A stretch of DNA of 7,314 nucleotides from Chthoniobacterales bacterium (GTDB lineage Bacteria; Verrucomicrobiota; Verrucomicrobiae; Chthoniobacterales; UBA10450), in the NCBI GenBank assembly GCA_003244125.1, contig QHBL01000120.1, positions 1-7,314 of the forward strand, in the 5' to 3' direction. Under the pieces are notes generated by a model. That model saw only the letters and a list, made by a program, of their open reading frames with translations. It was not told where the DNA came from and ran no database searches. How positions within the stretch are numbered: position 1 is the first letter of the stretch; every line of letters starts with the position of its first letter. Of the stretch, positions 6,261 through 7,314 are shown piece after piece. The translations under genes and the position numbers were made by a program.

Positions 6261-7314
6261 ACGAAACTGTTTCGCGCCAGCTGAGCCCGCGCGTCACGAG
6301 CGGGACGAAGAGGCGCGCGCTTTTGCTGCAAACGTCAAAGCGCTCGCAGTAGCTTCCAAACAGCTCGGACTCCTCTTCCACGCGAAAGCCGAACTGGGCG
6401 GCGTGATAGCGGTGGTGACTGTGGAGTTCGCGCGGTTGTTGCCTGAGCACTTTCTGCATGCGCGCTTCTGTTTCACGCGAAAGTCTCCAGCCAAAATGAT
6501 CGTAAACCTGCGCGATGGCGCCAAGCGGGTCGCGCTGAATGTCGCGGTAAAGTAGATCGCAAACGCGGCCATCGAGCAGGCGATCGCGTTGTTGCATGAA
6601 ACGGTTCAGCGTTTCCGACCAGTAGCGCAACGCCTCGGCGCCAATCTCGCTCGCATCGACATCGTCGCTGAAAATGCGGCGGAGGATGGTGATCAAACTC
6701 GAAACGGAGGCGATGGCTTCGAGCGGCGCGCGATGCGACTGGACGAAGATTGCGTCGGGATAAGCGGCGAGCAGTGCGGGCAAGGCGAACATGTGCGCCG
6801 GTGCTTTCAGGATCCAACGGCGGTTCGCCTTGCTGTGTTGCAAATGCTGGAGGAATCGGCGGTGAAACCGGTAGGCTGGCGCGAGGTCCTGGCGCAAAAA
6901 CCAGCGGCGATACGACGGCACATCGTACATGGTGTCGAACTGGTCGCTGAGGAAACTGGGGCTCATCAGGCTCACGCATTCCTGCGGAAGTCGCGCGCCG
7001 GTGGCGTGGATGCGGCAGAAATCGGGCGCGAGCCATTTCAACCAGCGGAGGTTTTGTTCGACGCGACCAATGCGGGCGCTGGGAGCTTCAGCGGCGCGGG
7101 CGCACGGTTCCATCACTTCCCAGGTCAATGGCGCGCAGTGGGCGGGATCGGCAGCGAGCAGGGTGTGGAGCAGGGTCGTTCCCGTTCGAGGCAGGCCGAC
7201 GATGAAGAGAGGCTGGCGAATTTTCTGCTGCGCAATTTCAGGATGCGTTGCGCGGTGACGTTGAAGAAGGAGGCGGTTGCAAAGCTGCTGCGTGACGTCG
7301 GAGCGCAATGCGAA
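6256..7314 (-). CDS. Sulfotransferase family protein (N-terminus outside window)
   Basis: The open frame reaches the right edge without interruption, giving 352 visible residues. A TTG at 7308 could serve as a start, but the frame continues as Phe-Ala before it, and family members usually have more sequence before the PAPS site, so the true start is probably outside. The 5'-phosphosulfate loop is PLFIVGLPRTGTTLLHTLL (visible residues 35-53). A second block WILKAPAHMFALP (167-179) and the 3'-phosphate region SHRAPLEAIASVSSL (193-207) follow. The C-terminal HHRYHAAQFGF and FGSYCERF are typical of the Sulfotransfer_3 (PF13469) group. The reaction would be transfer of sulfate from PAPS to a hydroxyl or amine. 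The acceptor is unknown. A role in decorating the neighbouring lipid product is only suggested by position, and the gene is in a separate transcript converging on fabG. Confidence 0.87.
   Translation of the reverse strand, partial: FALRSDVTQQLCNRLLLQRHRATHPEIAQQKIRQPLFIVGLPRTGTTLLHTLLAADPAHCAPLTWEVMEPCARAAEAPSARIGRVEQNLRWLKWLAPDFCRIHATGARLPQECVSLMSPSFLSDQFDTMYDVPSYRRWFLRQDLAPAYRFHRRFLQHLQHSKANRRWILKAPAHMFALPALLAAYPDAIFVQSHRAPLEAIASVSSLITILRRIFSDDVDASEIGAEALRYWSETLNRFMQQRDRLLDGRVCDLLYRDIQRDPLGAIAQVYDHFGWRLSRETEARMQKVLRQQPRELHSHHRYHAAQFGFRVEEESELFGSYCERFDVCSKSARLFVPLVTRGLSWRETVSL

Noticed and set aside
6473..7036. A 187-codon minus-strand frame inside the sulfotransferase
   Set aside because: It is an out-of-frame shadow, rich in Arg and Pro, within a gene whose PAPS motifs are in the other frame.

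Overview
This is a GC-rich, gene-dense bacterial window. The large N-terminal cyclase / TolB-like / TPR membrane protein, the GC-rich hairpin repeats between genes and the aryl-polyene-type lipid genes together recall soil Verrucomicrobiota (Chthoniobacterales-like). That placement is an inference from gene style, because no rRNA or other taxonomic marker is present.

Layout from left to right. (1) Positions 1-2285, minus strand: a class III nucleotide cyclase domain followed by one membrane span, a TolB/FlgO-like domain and TPR repeats. It runs off the left edge without its stop. (2) Positions 2286-2498: a 213-base intergenic stretch with a GC-rich hairpin and a palindromic repeat containing tandem gcgaa units. 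(3) Positions 2499-5409, minus strand: a tight three-gene operon, read from the right as an LPLAT/LpxL-like acyltransferase, a protein fusing two hot-dog dehydratase domains (ApeP-like then ApeI-like), and a two-domain SAM methyltransferase. The gaps are 12 bases and then an 8-base overlap. (4) Positions 5410-5492: an 83-base divergent intergenic region. (5) Positions 5493-6242, plus strand: a FabG-type 3-oxoacyl-ACP reductase with a complete catalytic tetrad. (6) Positions 6256-7314, minus strand: a sulfotransferase convergent with fabG, cut at its N-terminus by the window edge.

The central genes look like one biosynthetic unit. FabG would reduce the 3-oxoacyl chain, the ApeP-ApeI fusion would dehydrate the 3-hydroxyacyl intermediate to an enoyl (polyene) chain, the methyltransferase would methylate the product, and the LPLAT enzyme would move the acyl group onto a lipid acceptor at the inner membrane. 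This matches part of the aryl polyene / xanthomonadin / flexirubin type of pathway. No ketosynthase, acyl carrier protein, activating ligase or exporter lies in the window, so the chain-building part must lie elsewhere or be borrowed. The sulfotransferase might add a sulfate to the product, but only proximity supports this. The most unusual points are the fused dehydratase pair, a 10-base sequence (GAGCTAACGA) found exactly three times, each time just upstream of a minus-strand gene, and a cyclase domain whose purine-selecting positions are not canonical.
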